A DNA stretch of 7,880 nt from M3007 sp044224705 (GCA_044224705.1 JBGAJY010000247.1:1-7880); one strand, 5' to 3'. Positions 1-5,804 are shown, counted from the stretch's first letter. Notes: a model not told the origin generated them from the sequence alone. Translations and numbers: made by a program.

Positions 1-93
1 CAACTCGACGCTTTGCCGGCAGGCAGCTATTTTTGGGAAATTACGTGGGAAGACGGTGGCAGGGCCGTTGGGCGTTTGCAAAGAATAGAATGA
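1..93 (+). CDS. 3' end of a probable type IX-secreted protein (C-terminal sorting tail)
   Basis: Frame 1 is open from the window edge to a TGA at 91-93, giving 30 residues, so the 5' part lies outside. The tail contains LPAGSYFWEI, then a short polar turn (EDGG), then a closing strand ending RLQRIE. This L-P-x-G-x-Y-x-x-x-(hydrophobic) ... G ... (basic) pattern resembles the last strands of the Bacteroidota type IX secretion C-terminal sorting domain (type A), which directs export across the outer membrane and is removed at the cell surface. The passenger domain is not visible, so function is unknown. It could also be the end of an ordinary beta-sandwich (Ig-like or FN3) domain. The stop codon overlaps a candidate TGA-N6-TCA operator. 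Confidence 0.6.
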   Translation, partial: QLDALPAGSYFWEITWEDGGRAVGRLQRIE

Positions 94-103
94 CCTTAAT
101 CAT
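90..103. promoter_or_regulatory. Candidate CRP/FNR-type operator upstream of the antiporter
   Basis: The sequence ATGACCTTAATCAT has the form TGA-N6-TCA with TGAC and ATCA half-sites, resembling the sites at 5739-5752, 5761-5774 and 7655-7668. Its centre (96.5) lies about 60 bp upstream of the predicted antiporter transcription start near 157, close to the class I activator position of CRP. It overlaps the stop codon of the preceding gene, so part of it is fixed for coding reasons, and it is unpaired, unlike the other operators. This is therefore the weakest of the set. Confidence 0.3.
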
Positions 104-121
104 AAAATGAAGGCCTTAAAG

Positions 122-152
122 TTCCGGGCCCCGCACTATATCTGCACATTTG
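122..152 (+). promoter_or_regulatory. Candidate Bacteroidota-type promoter for the antiporter
   Basis: A TTC at 122-124 (consensus TTG) is followed after 20 bp by CACATTTG at 145-152 (consensus TAnnTTTG, one mismatch). The box ends 26 bp before the ATG, exactly as for the CBS gene promoter at 5774-5804, which shares the CAnnTTTG form and the 20-bp spacer. A start site near 157 would give a leader of about 20 nt. Motif-only call. Confidence 0.4.
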
Positions 153-177
153 CTTTGTTTACTTTTAACCTCCCTTC

Positions 178-1797
178 ATGCCGGAACTTTTTATCCAATA
201 CGTTTTCCTGATCCTGATTATTCTGGCCCTGGTCATGCTCGCCGGAAAGCTTCGACTGGCTTACCCGATTGTGCTGGTGCTCGGCGGACTGGCCCTCAGT
301 TTCACTTCCAGGTTTTCCGACATCACGATTGACCCGGAGCTGGTATTTTTTATTTTTCTGCCGCCCTTGCTTTACGAAGCGGCCTGGCAGGTCTCCTGGA
401 AAGAATTCTGGAGATGGCGGCGCATCATCCTCAGTTTTGCGTTTCCCATCGTGGTGCTGACGTCGTGCGTGGTTGCCGTGGCATCCTGGGCATTCATTCC
501 GGGGTTCACCCTGGCGCTCGGGTTTCTCCTGGGCGGCATCATTTCCCCGCCCGACGCCATTTCGGCGACGACCATCATGCGGCAGGTGAACGTTCCGAAA
601 GCCTTCGTGAGCATTGTCGAAGGAGAAAGCCTGCTGAACGACGCCGCGTCGCTTATCGTGTTCCGCTTTGCCCTGGCGGCCATCATTACCGGTCAATTTC
701 ACTTTCAGCAGGCCACGACCAACTTTTTCGTGGTGGTGCTGATGGGAACCCTGATCGGCCTCTTTATCGGGTTGATTTTTTATGCCATCCATCGTTGGCT
801 GCCCACCACGCCGAGCATGGACATCGTTTTGAGCCTGGTGATCCCTTACTGCATGTATTATTTCGCCGAATACTTCCACTTTTCCGGGGTATTGGCGGTC
901 GTGAGCGGCGGGCTGCTGCTCTCCGGCAAACGCCAGAGCATGCTTACGTACCGGAGTCGCATCCAGGGCCTGAATTTTTGGTCTGTCCTGGGATTTGTGC
1001 TGAACGGACTGGTTTTTATGCTCATCGGGCTCCAGTTGCCGTCCATCACTCGGCAACTCGGCGACACCGGCATCGCGGAAGCGATAGGCTACGGGGTGGC
1101 CATTTCACTGGTGCTGATCGTGTGCAGGCTGCTCTGCACCCTGGGGGCTTCGGTGTTTACGCGGTTTATGAGCCGCTTTATCCGGGTGGCCCAGGCCAAT
1201 CCGGGCTGGAAAGGACCGGTCGTGCTGGGATGGGCCGGCATGCGCGGGGTCGTGTCGCTGGCGGCCGCGCTGTCTATTCCCCTGGTCGTCAGCGAAGGGC
1301 AGCCTTTCCCCCATCGCAACCTGATCCTGTTTATCACATTCGTCGTCATTCTTTTCACCCTGGTGATCCAGGGCCTTACGCTCCCCTGGGTGATTCGCAA
1401 ACTCGATTTACAGGACGAGTTGAACCCGATTCCTGAACAGCAGCAGGAGAAGATTATTCAAAAGAAAATCGCGTACACCTCCCTGCAGTTACTGGAGGGA
1501 AAATATAAAGACGACCTGGGCCAGAACGAGCATTTAAGGAACCTGTACGCGAGGCTCCAGCTGGACTTGGAATTTTTCCTGCAGGATTTGATGGAAGCCG
1601 ACCGCGCGACGGACAATGCGCTGGCAAAATTCCAGCGGGTGTATCTGGAGTTATTGGAAGGACAACGAAAACTGCTTTATGAAATGAATCACCGGGCGGA
1701 ATTCGATGAAGATTTGATCCGGAAATATCTATCCCTGATCGACCTGGAAGAAATTAAGATTCAGGATAAGATGGCACGGGATACTGAAGAGGGTTAA
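178..1797 (+). CDS. Na+/H+ antiporter, CPA1 (NhaP/NHE-like) family
   Basis: This 539-residue inner-membrane protein should exchange cytoplasmic Na+ (or K+) for H+ and help with pH and salt homeostasis. About twelve hydrophobic segments fill residues 1-405. Family signatures are present: a conserved PPLLYEAA segment (62-69), SPPDA with Asp126, EGESLLNDA with the ion-binding Asn154-Asp155 pair typical of electroneutral CPA1 exchangers (CPA2 has Asp-Asp), and GWAGMRGVVSLAAALSIP with Arg356. The last ~130 residues are hydrophilic, helical and charged, a cytoplasmic tail of the usual size for bacterial CPA1 proteins of 520-550 residues. The ATG at 178 begins directly before the first membrane helix and there is no Shine-Dalgarno sequence, as is common in Bacteroidota. 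It is convergent with the esterase gene, with 28 bp between the stop codons. Which cation it moves cannot be told from sequence. Confidence 0.9.
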   Translation: MPELFIQYVFLILIILALVMLAGKLRLAYPIVLVLGGLALSFTSRFSDITIDPELVFFIFLPPLLYEAAWQVSWKEFWRWRRIILSFAFPIVVLTSCVVAVASWAFIPGFTLALGFLLGGIISPPDAISATTIMRQVNVPKAFVSIVEGESLLNDAASLIVFRFALAAIITGQFHFQQATTNFFVVVLMGTLIGLFIGLIFYAIHRWLPTTPSMDIVLSLVIPYCMYYFAEYFHFSGVLAVVSGGLLLSGKRQSMLTYRSRIQGLNFWSVLGFVLNGLVFMLIGLQLPSITRQLGDTGIAEAIGYGVAISLVLIVCRLLCTLGASVFTRFMSRFIRVAQANPGWKGPVVLGWAGMRGVVSLAAALSIPLVVSEGQPFPHRNLILFITFVVILFTLVIQGLTLPWVIRKLDLQDELNPIPEQQQEKIIQKKIAYTSLQLLEGKYKDDLGQNEHLRNLYARLQLDLEFFLQDLMEADRATDNALAKFQRVYLELLEGQRKLLYEMNHRAEFDEDLIRKYLSLIDLEEIKIQDKMARDTEEG

Positions 1798-1825
1798 GGG
1801 GGGAGAGAACACAAAACACCAAAAA

Positions 1826-3112
1826 TCACGGTCGCGTTTGCGCAAATTCATTGTACCCGTGCATCAGACTCTGGTAAAACAGCTTGCCCTGCGCCGCGTA
1901 CCCGAATTTCGTGTAGTGCACCGAATCGGAGGTCATCAATCCGCTGGACTTCCAGTTCTGGGCCGATTTTTCCCCGCCGCTCAGTGAGAAAAAATCCCAG
2001 CAGGCATAGCCTTTTTCCTTGGCATATTGGACAATGGTGGCGCTCACGACCGGCAGATAGGGGTTGAATCCTTTGCCGCGCAGGTACGAATCGGCCGGGG
2101 TGGTGAAGAGCAGGCAGGCATTGGGCGATTGTTCGAGCAATTGCTTTACCAGCCCGTCGATCTGGCGGTAAAAGGTGCGGGGATCCATTTTGCCCTGCGC
2201 TTCGTTGGTGCCGAAGGACAGGATAATCAGGTCGGGCGACAGCTTGCCCACCTCCGTGGCGAAGTTTTTGGCGCGGGCGAAGTCGAAATACTTGCCGCCG
2301 TTGACGCCGATGGAGTGGTAAAGCACTCCGGAGAGCTCGTTTTCCAGTTCGATACCGTCGAGTGCCAGCGATTTCTGGCGGGCGTCGGTGCGTTTTTGTT
2401 TCAGGGTAAATTGTCCGACGGGGCGGTCGAAATAGAAGGAACTGGACAATTCGTCTTCCAGAAAGAGTTGTGCTGTTTGGCCGGTGAGGTCGTCGCTGAT
2501 CTCCACTTCCGGCGTTTCCGGTGATTTTTTATAAAAAAGCGTCACTTTGGTAAACAGGCGGGTTTCGGCGGTGGCCGTGTCGCGCAGGCGGAAGGTGAGG
2601 TCGCAGGTGGCATTGGAGGTTTCGAGGCAAAAGCCCGAGATGCCGTAGGTGGTCGATTCGCCCAGGTCCTGCTGGCAGTTGGAGGAGCGCCAATAGCGGC
2701 AGCCGCTTTCGACGAGGAAATCGCGCGGGCCGTTGGAACCGGCCAGTTTGTATGGGAAAATGAGGCCCCGGCCCGCGTCGCCGAAGTTTTTCTGCATGCG
2801 GGTCCGCACTTCCTGGGTCAGGAAATTGCCCAGAATGTGCGAGTCGCCGAGGTGCACGATATTGATTTTCTGACCGCCCTGGGTGCGCTGGATGTAGAGT
2901 TTTTGAAAAAACGGTTCAAGGTGGGCGGGGTTTTCGATGTCGTTGCTTTCCAGTTGGAGGAAGCCGTAACCCACGGTGTCTTTGTTGGTAATTTCCACCT
3001 GTGGCGGCCTGAACTGCGACTGGCACTGGCTGATAAAAACCACGCTGAATGCCAGGCAGGCCATCAGGCGGAGCCGGATGGCAGTAGGAGAGAGGGAGGA
3101 CAGGATGGTCAT
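1826..3112 (-). CDS. Secreted SGNH/GDSL-family esterase, possibly a polysaccharide or peptidoglycan O-acetylesterase
   Basis: The 428-residue protein starts with a signal peptide: Arg13 and Arg15, a hydrophobic stretch at 17-27, then ISQCQSQ. Cys30 might be lipidated, but Gln at -1 is a poor lipobox, so ordinary cleavage is equally possible. SGNH catalytic blocks are visible: VHLGDSH (nucleophile Ser91), glycine-rich GVNGG (269-273), LSFGTNEA (Asn303) and the late DSVHYT with Asp396 and His399. Between blocks I and II lie about 170 residues rich in beta strands and containing four cysteines (138, 146, 162, 170), an inserted accessory domain. This layout, with GDSH and a D-x-x-H end, resembles Ape1-type O-acetylesterases, so removal of O-acetyl groups from a cell-wall or surface glycan in the periplasm is a reasonable guess. 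No acetyltransferase partner gene is in view. It follows the two-component genes in the same direction, but a large inverted repeat separates them. Confidence 0.82.
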   Translation of the reverse strand: MTILSSLSPTAIRLRLMACLAFSVVFISQCQSQFRPPQVEITNKDTVGYGFLQLESNDIENPAHLEPFFQKLYIQRTQGGQKINIVHLGDSHILGNFLTQEVRTRMQKNFGDAGRGLIFPYKLAGSNGPRDFLVESGCRYWRSSNCQQDLGESTTYGISGFCLETSNATCDLTFRLRDTATAETRLFTKVTLFYKKSPETPEVEISDDLTGQTAQLFLEDELSSSFYFDRPVGQFTLKQKRTDARQKSLALDGIELENELSGVLYHSIGVNGGKYFDFARAKNFATEVGKLSPDLIILSFGTNEAQGKMDPRTFYRQIDGLVKQLLEQSPNACLLFTTPADSYLRGKGFNPYLPVVSATIVQYAKEKGYACWDFFSLSGGEKSAQNWKSSGLMTSDSVHYTKFGYAAQGKLFYQSLMHGYNEFAQTRP

Positions 3113-3116
3113 AAGC

Positions 3117-3124
3117 GAAATTTA
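3117..3124 (-). promoter_or_regulatory. Weak -7-like element directly before the esterase start
   Basis: On the minus strand TAAATTTC (consensus TAnnTTTG, last base wrong) ends four bases before the ATG, the same spacing as the perfect TAACTTTG before the kinase gene. It would give a nearly leaderless mRNA. No convincing TTG element is found 17-23 bp further upstream. Confidence 0.22.
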
Positions 3125-3133
3125 GTGCGTGGG

Positions 3134-3286
3134 TCTGTTTGAGTTACGATTAATAGATTGCATGATTGTTGATTTTTGAAGTAAAAAGGGTTGGCGAGCC
3201 TACTGCTCTCCCCTTTTACCTCTACGATCCAAATTCTACCTCTAAAATCAACAATCATGTAATCTATTAATCGTAATTCAAACAGA
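3134..3286. repeat. 43-bp imperfect inverted repeat flanking a 67-bp centre
   Basis: The left arm (3134-3176, beginning TCTGTTTGAGTTACG) and right arm (3244-3286, ending CGTAATTCAAACAGA) are reverse complements at 41 of 43 positions. The 67-bp centre holds a smaller hairpin. The element occupies most of the gap between the regulator stop codon (22 bp away) and the esterase start (21 bp away). It is far longer than an intrinsic terminator needs and is AT-rich relative to its surroundings. No clear target-site duplication and no transposase are visible. It could be a non-autonomous mobile element, a dispersed intergenic palindrome, or the recombination arms of an invertible segment; sequence alone does not decide. 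Confidence 0.9.
3181..3219 (-). terminator. Possible intrinsic terminator inside the inverted-repeat centre
   Basis: GTAAAAAGGG (3181-3190) pairs with CCCCTTTTAC (3210-3219) with one mismatch around a 19-nt loop. Read on the minus strand, the stem descends into CCCTTTTTAC, so a short GC stem runs into a T tract, as in an A/T-flanked bidirectional terminator. It lies 90 bp past the regulator stop codon and could end the kinase-regulator mRNA. The GC core is only 3-4 bp, so strength is doubtful. Confidence 0.3.
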
Positions 3287-3308
3287 TTCAGTCGAAGGTG
3301 TCGCGGAA

Positions 3309-4352
3309 TCAGTTGGGCATGTTGCGCAGGTGATCGATTTTGCGAACGGAAATGACGCCTTCATGAATCTCGACCAGGCCCGTTTCGCGGAAGTCGGTAA
3401 GGGTCCGGATGAGGGTTTCCTTGGCGGTGCCGGCGAGGGCGGCAAGGTCTTCCCGGAGCAGATTGATCTCTCGGTTACCCTGGTCGTACAGGTACACGAG
3501 GGCGGCGGCGACGCGGCGGCGCACGGAGTTGTAAGCCAGGTCGATGAGTTGTTGTTCCTGGTCGGCGACGTGGTTGGCGAGCAGTTTGAGGAATCGGGCC
3601 GTCACGTCGCGGTGGCCGTAAACGAGCGTGTAAAATTCCTGTTTGGGGATCAGTTTGATTTCGCAGCCTTCGAGGGCGGTGGCGCTTTCGGTATAATTGT
3701 CGTCGTTCAGCAGGGCCAGGTAGCCGATGAAGTCGCCGGCGGTGGCTACCCTGGTGATGAATTCGCGGCCGTCTTCGGCGGTTTTGAACACCTTGGCTTG
3801 TCCTTTTTCCAGGTAAAAAAGCCAGCGCGGCGTATCGCCTTCGCGGAAAATGGGGTCTTTTTTGCGGTAAATGCGCACTTCCCGGTTGTCCGACAAATGC
3901 CGGATGGCTTCCAGGGCTTTGGCTTCGTTGATGAAGCGTTCGAGGGTGCCGCCGCCGTCGGGGCCCGATGCGGCGCGCAGGCGTTCGCTTTTTTTCAGGC
4001 GGGCTTCGATGGTTTCCAGCAGGACCGTCTCGTCGAAGGGTTTGGTGATGTAATCATCGGCGCCGAGCGACATGCCGCGGCGGAAATCGTCCCGTTCGGC
4101 CTTGGCGGTGAGGAAAATGAAGGGGATGTCGGCGGTGCGTTGGTTGCGGCTGAGGATGTGCAGCACGCCAAAGCCGTCGAGTTCGGGCATCATGACGTCG
4201 CAAAGAATGAGGTCCGGCTGGTCGTGCAGGGCTTTTTCGACGCCGACTTTTCCGTTTTCGGCAGTCAGGGGTTCGTAGCCGCTGAGTTCAAGAATCTCCG
4301 CCAGGTTTTCACGGACATCGGTATTGTCTTCGACGATCAGGATTTTTTTCAT
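3309..4352 (-). CDS. Response regulator with CRP/FNR-type output (REC - cNMP-binding fold - Crp HTH)
   Basis: This 347-residue cytoplasmic DNA-binding protein has three parts. Residues 1-120 are a receiver domain with the acidic pair Glu8-Asp9, phosphoacceptor Asp52 (LILCDVMMPELDG), Thr82 and Lys104. Residues 150-265 form a cyclic-nucleotide-binding beta-barrel plus the dimerisation helix. Residues 275-340 are a Crp-type winged helix-turn-helix with recognition helix TAKETLIRTLTDF, where Glu312 and Arg316 match the base-reading Glu and Arg of CRP and FNR. In the phosphate-binding cassette, the CRP residues Glu72 and Arg82 align with Tyr211 and Glu222, so canonical cAMP binding is unlikely. 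Only two cysteines (51, 230) exist, so there is no FNR-type iron-sulfur cluster. Control therefore probably comes from phosphorylation by the adjacent kinase, whose gene lies 81 bp upstream in the same direction. It most likely activates the TGA-N6-TCA promoters in this window. The fusion joins the roles of FixJ and FixK. Confidence 0.92.
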   Translation of the reverse strand: MKKILIVEDNTDVRENLAEILELSGYEPLTAENGKVGVEKALHDQPDLILCDVMMPELDGFGVLHILSRNQRTADIPFIFLTAKAERDDFRRGMSLGADDYITKPFDETVLLETIEARLKKSERLRAASGPDGGGTLERFINEAKALEAIRHLSDNREVRIYRKKDPIFREGDTPRWLFYLEKGQAKVFKTAEDGREFITRVATAGDFIGYLALLNDDNYTESATALEGCEIKLIPKQEFYTLVYGHRDVTARFLKLLANHVADQEQQLIDLAYNSVRRRVAAALVYLYDQGNREINLLREDLAALAGTAKETLIRTLTDFRETGLVEIHEGVISVRKIDHLRNMPN

Positions 4353-4368
4353 GCGGGACAGGGTAAAT

Positions 4369-4397
4369 CAAACAGACAGTGGTATTTCCGAAATCAA
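4369..4397 (-). promoter_or_regulatory. Possible internal promoter for the response regulator
   Basis: On the minus strand a TTG (4397-4395) is followed after 18 bp by TCTGTTTG (4376-4369), one mismatch from TAnnTTTG, 16 bp before the ATG. It would let the regulator be made independently of the kinase. The 81-bp kinase-regulator gap is compatible with either an operon or a separate promoter. Confidence 0.3.
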
Positions 4398-4433
4398 GGT
4401 ATCGTTTTTTCGACCCTCAAAGAAAGACAATAA

Positions 4434-5702
4434 TCATCGTTGATGGATAGGAAGCCGTAGCGTAAATGTTGTGCCTTCGCCTTCATTGCTCGTGAAGTTG
4501 ATATCGCCCCCCAACAGATCGAGGTACCGGCGCACGATATTCAGGCCCAGGCCGGTGCCCTGGATGTGCATGGCATTTTTGGCCCGGAAAAAACGGTCGA
4601 ACAGGTGTTTTTGCTCGCTTTCAGGGATACCGATGCCATGGTCGCGTACTTCAATTTCGAGCAGGCCGGTAGTAAAGGAGGAACGGCATTGCACGTCGCG
4701 GTCGCTGTATTTGAGCGCGTTGGAGATCAGGTTGTACAGAACGTTTTTCAGAATTCTGCGGTCGAGGCTGACGGTTTCGCCGCCGGTGCGGTCGGTCCAG
4801 AGGATGTGCTGGTTGGGTTTGGCCAGGGGGCTCATTTCATCGGTGATTTCGGCGGCGAAATCGGTCAGGATGAAACTTTCCGGGTGGTTTTCCACCATGC
4901 CCTCTTCGAGTTTGGTGAGGTTGAGGAAGTCATTGAGGATGCCTGTCAGGTGATTGACGCCCATGCGGATCTTTTCCAGGTGGAAATCCTGTTTTTCGAG
5001 ATTGCCCATGTCGGCGTAGCGCTTGACGAGTGAGGCCGAGGACAAAATGGTGCTGAGAGGCGTTCGGAATTCGTGCGAAGCCAGGGCCACGAAACGGGTT
5101 TTCAGTTCGCCCAGTTCGCGTTCGCGGTCGAGTGCGCGCATGAGCTCGTCGCGGTTCTGGTTGAGGGCCTCTTCGGCCGCGATTCGAACCCGTACCTCAC
5201 GTTCGAGGGCTTTGTTGGAGGTGAGGAGTTGATTGACTACCTCGGCGAGTTGTTCGGTACGGTCGTTGACCTTCTTTTCGAGGTCGGAATTCAACTGCCG
5301 TACCTCTGCTTCGGCTTTTTTCAGGTCGGTAATGTCGTGGATAAAACCGGTAAAAATGATTTGTCCAGCCATTCTGATCTCCGCCACGCTGAGCCAGAAC
5401 GGGAATTGGGTGCCGTTTTTTCTCAAACCTTTTACCTCCCGGCCAATACCGATAATGCGTTTTTCGCCGGTTTGCAGATAGCGGTTTATGTAACCATCGT
5501 GGGCGTCGCGGTGGGGCTGAGGCATCAGCATGCTGATGTGCCGGCCGATCAGTTCATCCATGGCATATCCGAACAGCCGGCAGGCTGCCGGATTGACGCT
5601 TTCCATGATTCCTGCCGGATCAATACTGATAATGCCATCCACAGCTGTCTCCACGACGGCGCGATAACGGAGCAGGAGATCCTCTTTCGAGTTGTGTTCC
5701 AT
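4434..5702 (-). CDS. FixL-like PAS histidine kinase, probable haem oxygen sensor
   Basis: A 422-residue soluble sensor kinase with no membrane helix. Residues 12-128 form one PAS domain, 130-200 a coiled coil, 203-270 the HisKA dimerisation domain with phospho-acceptor His210 (ASHEFRTP), and 315-422 the ATPase domain with N-box Asn324/Asn328, DHGIGIP and GTGLGL. The PAS domain aligns without gaps to Bradyrhizobium FixL from its proximal haem ligand onward: His200 is His68, Arg206 is Arg74, Ile215 is Ile83, Arg220 (which contacts bound O2) is Arg88, Leu236 is Leu104 and Ile238 is Val106. His214 is replaced by Arg82. FixL-type haem PAS kinases are active without O2 and shut off when O2 binds, so this protein likely phosphorylates the adjacent receiver-CRP protein under low oxygen. 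The start is set by the perfect TAACTTTG element ending four bases before the ATG, which suggests a leaderless or nearly leaderless mRNA. Haem binding itself is inferred. Confidence 0.92.
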   Translation of the reverse strand: MEHNSKEDLLLRYRAVVETAVDGIISIDPAGIMESVNPAACRLFGYAMDELIGRHISMLMPQPHRDAHDGYINRYLQTGEKRIIGIGREVKGLRKNGTQFPFWLSVAEIRMAGQIIFTGFIHDITDLKKAEAEVRQLNSDLEKKVNDRTEQLAEVVNQLLTSNKALEREVRVRIAAEEALNQNRDELMRALDRERELGELKTRFVALASHEFRTPLSTILSSASLVKRYADMGNLEKQDFHLEKIRMGVNHLTGILNDFLNLTKLEEGMVENHPESFILTDFAAEITDEMSPLAKPNQHILWTDRTGGETVSLDRRILKNVLYNLISNALKYSDRDVQCRSSFTTGLLEIEVRDHGIGIPESEQKHLFDRFFRAKNAMHIQGTGLGLNIVRRYLDLLGGDINFTSNEGEGTTFTLRLPIHQR

Positions 5703-5706
5703 TCGG

Positions 5707-5714
5707 CAAAGTTA
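5707..5714 (-). promoter_or_regulatory. -7 element of the kinase promoter
   Basis: TAACTTTG on the minus strand matches TAnnTTTG at every fixed position. It ends four bases before the kinase ATG, so transcription should start at or within a few bases of the start codon. There is no clear TTG element 17-23 bp upstream, which would fit a promoter that depends on an activator; the operator centred at 5745.5 sits about 42-43 bp upstream of the predicted start. Confidence 0.6.
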
Positions 5715-5738
5715 GAAAATGAGGCCGAGCTGATGCGC

Positions 5739-5752
5739 CTGACGGGTATCAT
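5739..5752. promoter_or_regulatory. Candidate CRP/FNR-type operator 1, facing the kinase gene
   Basis: CTGACGGGTATCAT has the TGA-N6-TCA core common to CRP and FNR sites, with TGAC and ATCA half-sites. Its centre (5745.5) lies about 42-43 bp upstream of the predicted kinase transcription start, the class II activator position, and exactly 22 bp (two helical turns) from operator 2. If the receiver-CRP protein binds here the circuit is autoregulatory. Confidence 0.5.
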
Positions 5753-5760
5753 TCCGTGTC

Positions 5761-5774
5761 GTGACTTCTGTCAT
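5761..5774. promoter_or_regulatory. Candidate CRP/FNR-type operator 2, facing the CBS gene
   Basis: GTGACTTCTGTCAT has perfectly symmetric TGAC-N4-GTCA half-sites. The centre (5767.5) lies about 41-42 bp upstream of the predicted CBS-gene transcription start (near 5809) and directly abuts the -33 region, the arrangement expected for a class II activator. It belongs to a 22-bp-spaced pair with operator 1. Confidence 0.55.
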
Positions 5775-5804
5775 TAAACAGCGGCCGGGGTCGCGTCACT
5801 TTTG
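5774..5804 (+). promoter_or_regulatory. Promoter of the CBS gene
   Basis: TTA at 5774-5776 (consensus TTG) is separated by 20 bp from CACTTTTG at 5797-5804 (one mismatch to TAnnTTTG). The following GCATC and the 26-bp distance from box end to ATG match ordinary Bacteroidota promoters and the antiporter promoter. The imperfect -33 element next to operator 2 suits activator dependence. Confidence 0.5.

Noticed and set aside
136..1056. A 306-codon minus-strand frame over the antiporter
   Set aside because: The product is rich in His, Gln, Asp and Lys with no domain, typical of the complement of a membrane-protein gene. The plus-strand antiporter explains the region.
414..1436. A 340-codon plus-strand frame inside the antiporter
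   Set aside because: Out-of-frame shadow of the antiporter with a His/Gly/Arg-rich, non-protein-like composition.
2998..3112. Esterase as a clear lipoprotein
   Set aside because: Cys30 follows Ile-Ser-Gln; Gln at -1 is not accepted in the usual lipobox, so ordinary secretion is equally likely.
3134..3286. Insertion sequence
   Set aside because: Although the arms look like terminal inverted repeats, the 67-bp centre has no coding capacity and no target duplication is visible at the outer ends, so only a non-autonomous element would remain possible.
3330..4433. A 367-codon open frame on the plus strand opposite the response regulator
   Set aside because: Its translation is low-complexity (runs of G, F, V, E, A) as expected from the antisense frame of a GC-rich gene, while the minus-strand frame has complete receiver, cNMP and HTH domains.
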